Origin: Deltaproteobacteria bacterium
GTDB lineage: Bacteria; Desulfobacterota; Binatia; UBA9968
Assembly (NCBI GenBank): GCA_016184235.1
Contig: JACPDC010000320.1
Location: forward strand, 1-5,354
Length of the DNA stretch: 5,354 nt
Direction: 5' to 3'
Both the position numbers and the translations under genes were made by a program. Of the stretch, positions 5,077 through 5,354 are shown one piece after another (the first letter of the stretch is position 1; every line of letters starts with the position of its first letter). Under the pieces are notes generated by a model. It was not told where the DNA came from and searched no databases. It worked only from the letters and a program-made list of their open reading frames with translations.

Positions 5077-5354
5077 ATGAAACCCGCCGTGAGCGTCGTC
5101 ATCCCGACCTGCAACCGCTGGCCGATGGTCCGCGAGGCCATCGATTCCGTTCTTGCCCAGAGTTTCGCAATCGGGGCGTTCGGTATTCCAGCGGCGAGTA
5201 TCTCGCCTTCCTCGATTCGGACGATCTCTGGCTGGCGAAAAAGCTTGCGGCCCAGGCGGCCTTCATGGAGGCGCGGCCGGATGCGCAGATCTGCCAAACA
5301 GAGGAGATCTGGGTCCGAAATGGACGACGGGTGAACCCGAAACTTCGCCATCGC
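5077..5354 (+). pseudogene. Family 2 glycosyltransferase, disrupted by an internal deletion and frameshift; 3' end outside the window
   Basis: The ATG at 5077 opens a typical GT2 (GT-A fold) start, VSVVIPTCNRWPMVREAID followed by SVLAQS, up to about 5166. In that frame the homology then ends and a stop follows near 5334. In the frame that starts at 5166 the homology resumes and stays open to the window end: RNRGVRYSSGEYLAFLDSDD, then LW, AKKL and onward (63 codons). This is the later DxD-containing part of the same domain. In intact relatives roughly 35-45 residues lie between SVLAQS and RNRG, including the second strand and its DDGS-type nucleotide-binding motif. Here they are missing and the frame has moved by one base. 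The gene therefore looks inactivated, unless the gap is an assembly error. The ATG is chosen because the strand VSVVIPT begins five residues after it; an in-frame TTG at 5026 would start inside the palindromic repeat. No clear promoter is seen. Confidence 0.8.

Noticed and set aside
5061..5351. A 96-codon minus-strand frame over the glycosyltransferase remnant.
   Set aside because: The plus strand shows GT2 homology in two frames; the minus frame has none.

Overview
The window is GC-rich coding DNA from a bacterium with a peptidoglycan wall and most likely an outer membrane. It carries an Slt70-type lytic transglycosylase, an M23 endopeptidase anchored in the inner membrane and two bactofilins. 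The mix of bactofilins, an orphan CoxG-like protein and short dispersed palindromes between genes would fit an environmental lineage such as Deltaproteobacteria, Methylomirabilota or Rokubacteria. The sequence alone does not fix the taxon.

Layout. (1) Bases 1-2684, minus strand: a two-gene unit, read from right to left. It starts with a signal-peptide/TPR/SLT lytic transglycosylase, then a class I glutamine amidotransferase-like gamma-glutamyl hydrolase (peptidase C26), which overlaps it by 38 bases and runs off the left edge. A good sigma70-type promoter lies immediately upstream. (2) Bases 2685-2808: a divergent intergenic region with that promoter, a hairpin that resembles a dispersed repeat, and a strong ribosome binding site. 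(3) Bases 2809-3240, plus strand: a CoxG/SRPBCC protein starting at TTG. (4) Bases 3215-4886, minus strand: a three-gene operon of bactofilin, bactofilin and M23 peptidase. Its promoter has a perfect -35 box, and its 3' end overlaps the coxG 3' end by 26 bases. (5) Bases 4887-5076: a divergent intergenic region with the operon promoter and a second short palindromic repeat. (6) Bases 5077-5354, plus strand: a family 2 glycosyltransferase that appears broken. The N-terminal strand-helix and the later RNRG...DSDD segment are both present, but in different frames, and the segment between them (including the expected DDGS-type nucleotide-binding motif) is missing.

How the genes fit together. Most of the window concerns cell-wall remodelling. 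The transglycosylase cuts glycan strands in the periplasm. The M23 enzyme cuts peptide crosslinks, and its short cytoplasmic N-terminus could be positioned by the co-transcribed bactofilin polymers. The C26 enzyme could act on gamma-glutamyl compounds in the cytoplasm. CoxG sits between the two wall units on the opposite strand without any visible molybdenum hydroxylase partner.

I see no clearly new system. The items most worth a second look are the double-bactofilin/M23 operon, the disrupted glycosyltransferase, the two intergenic palindromes and the orphan coxG.
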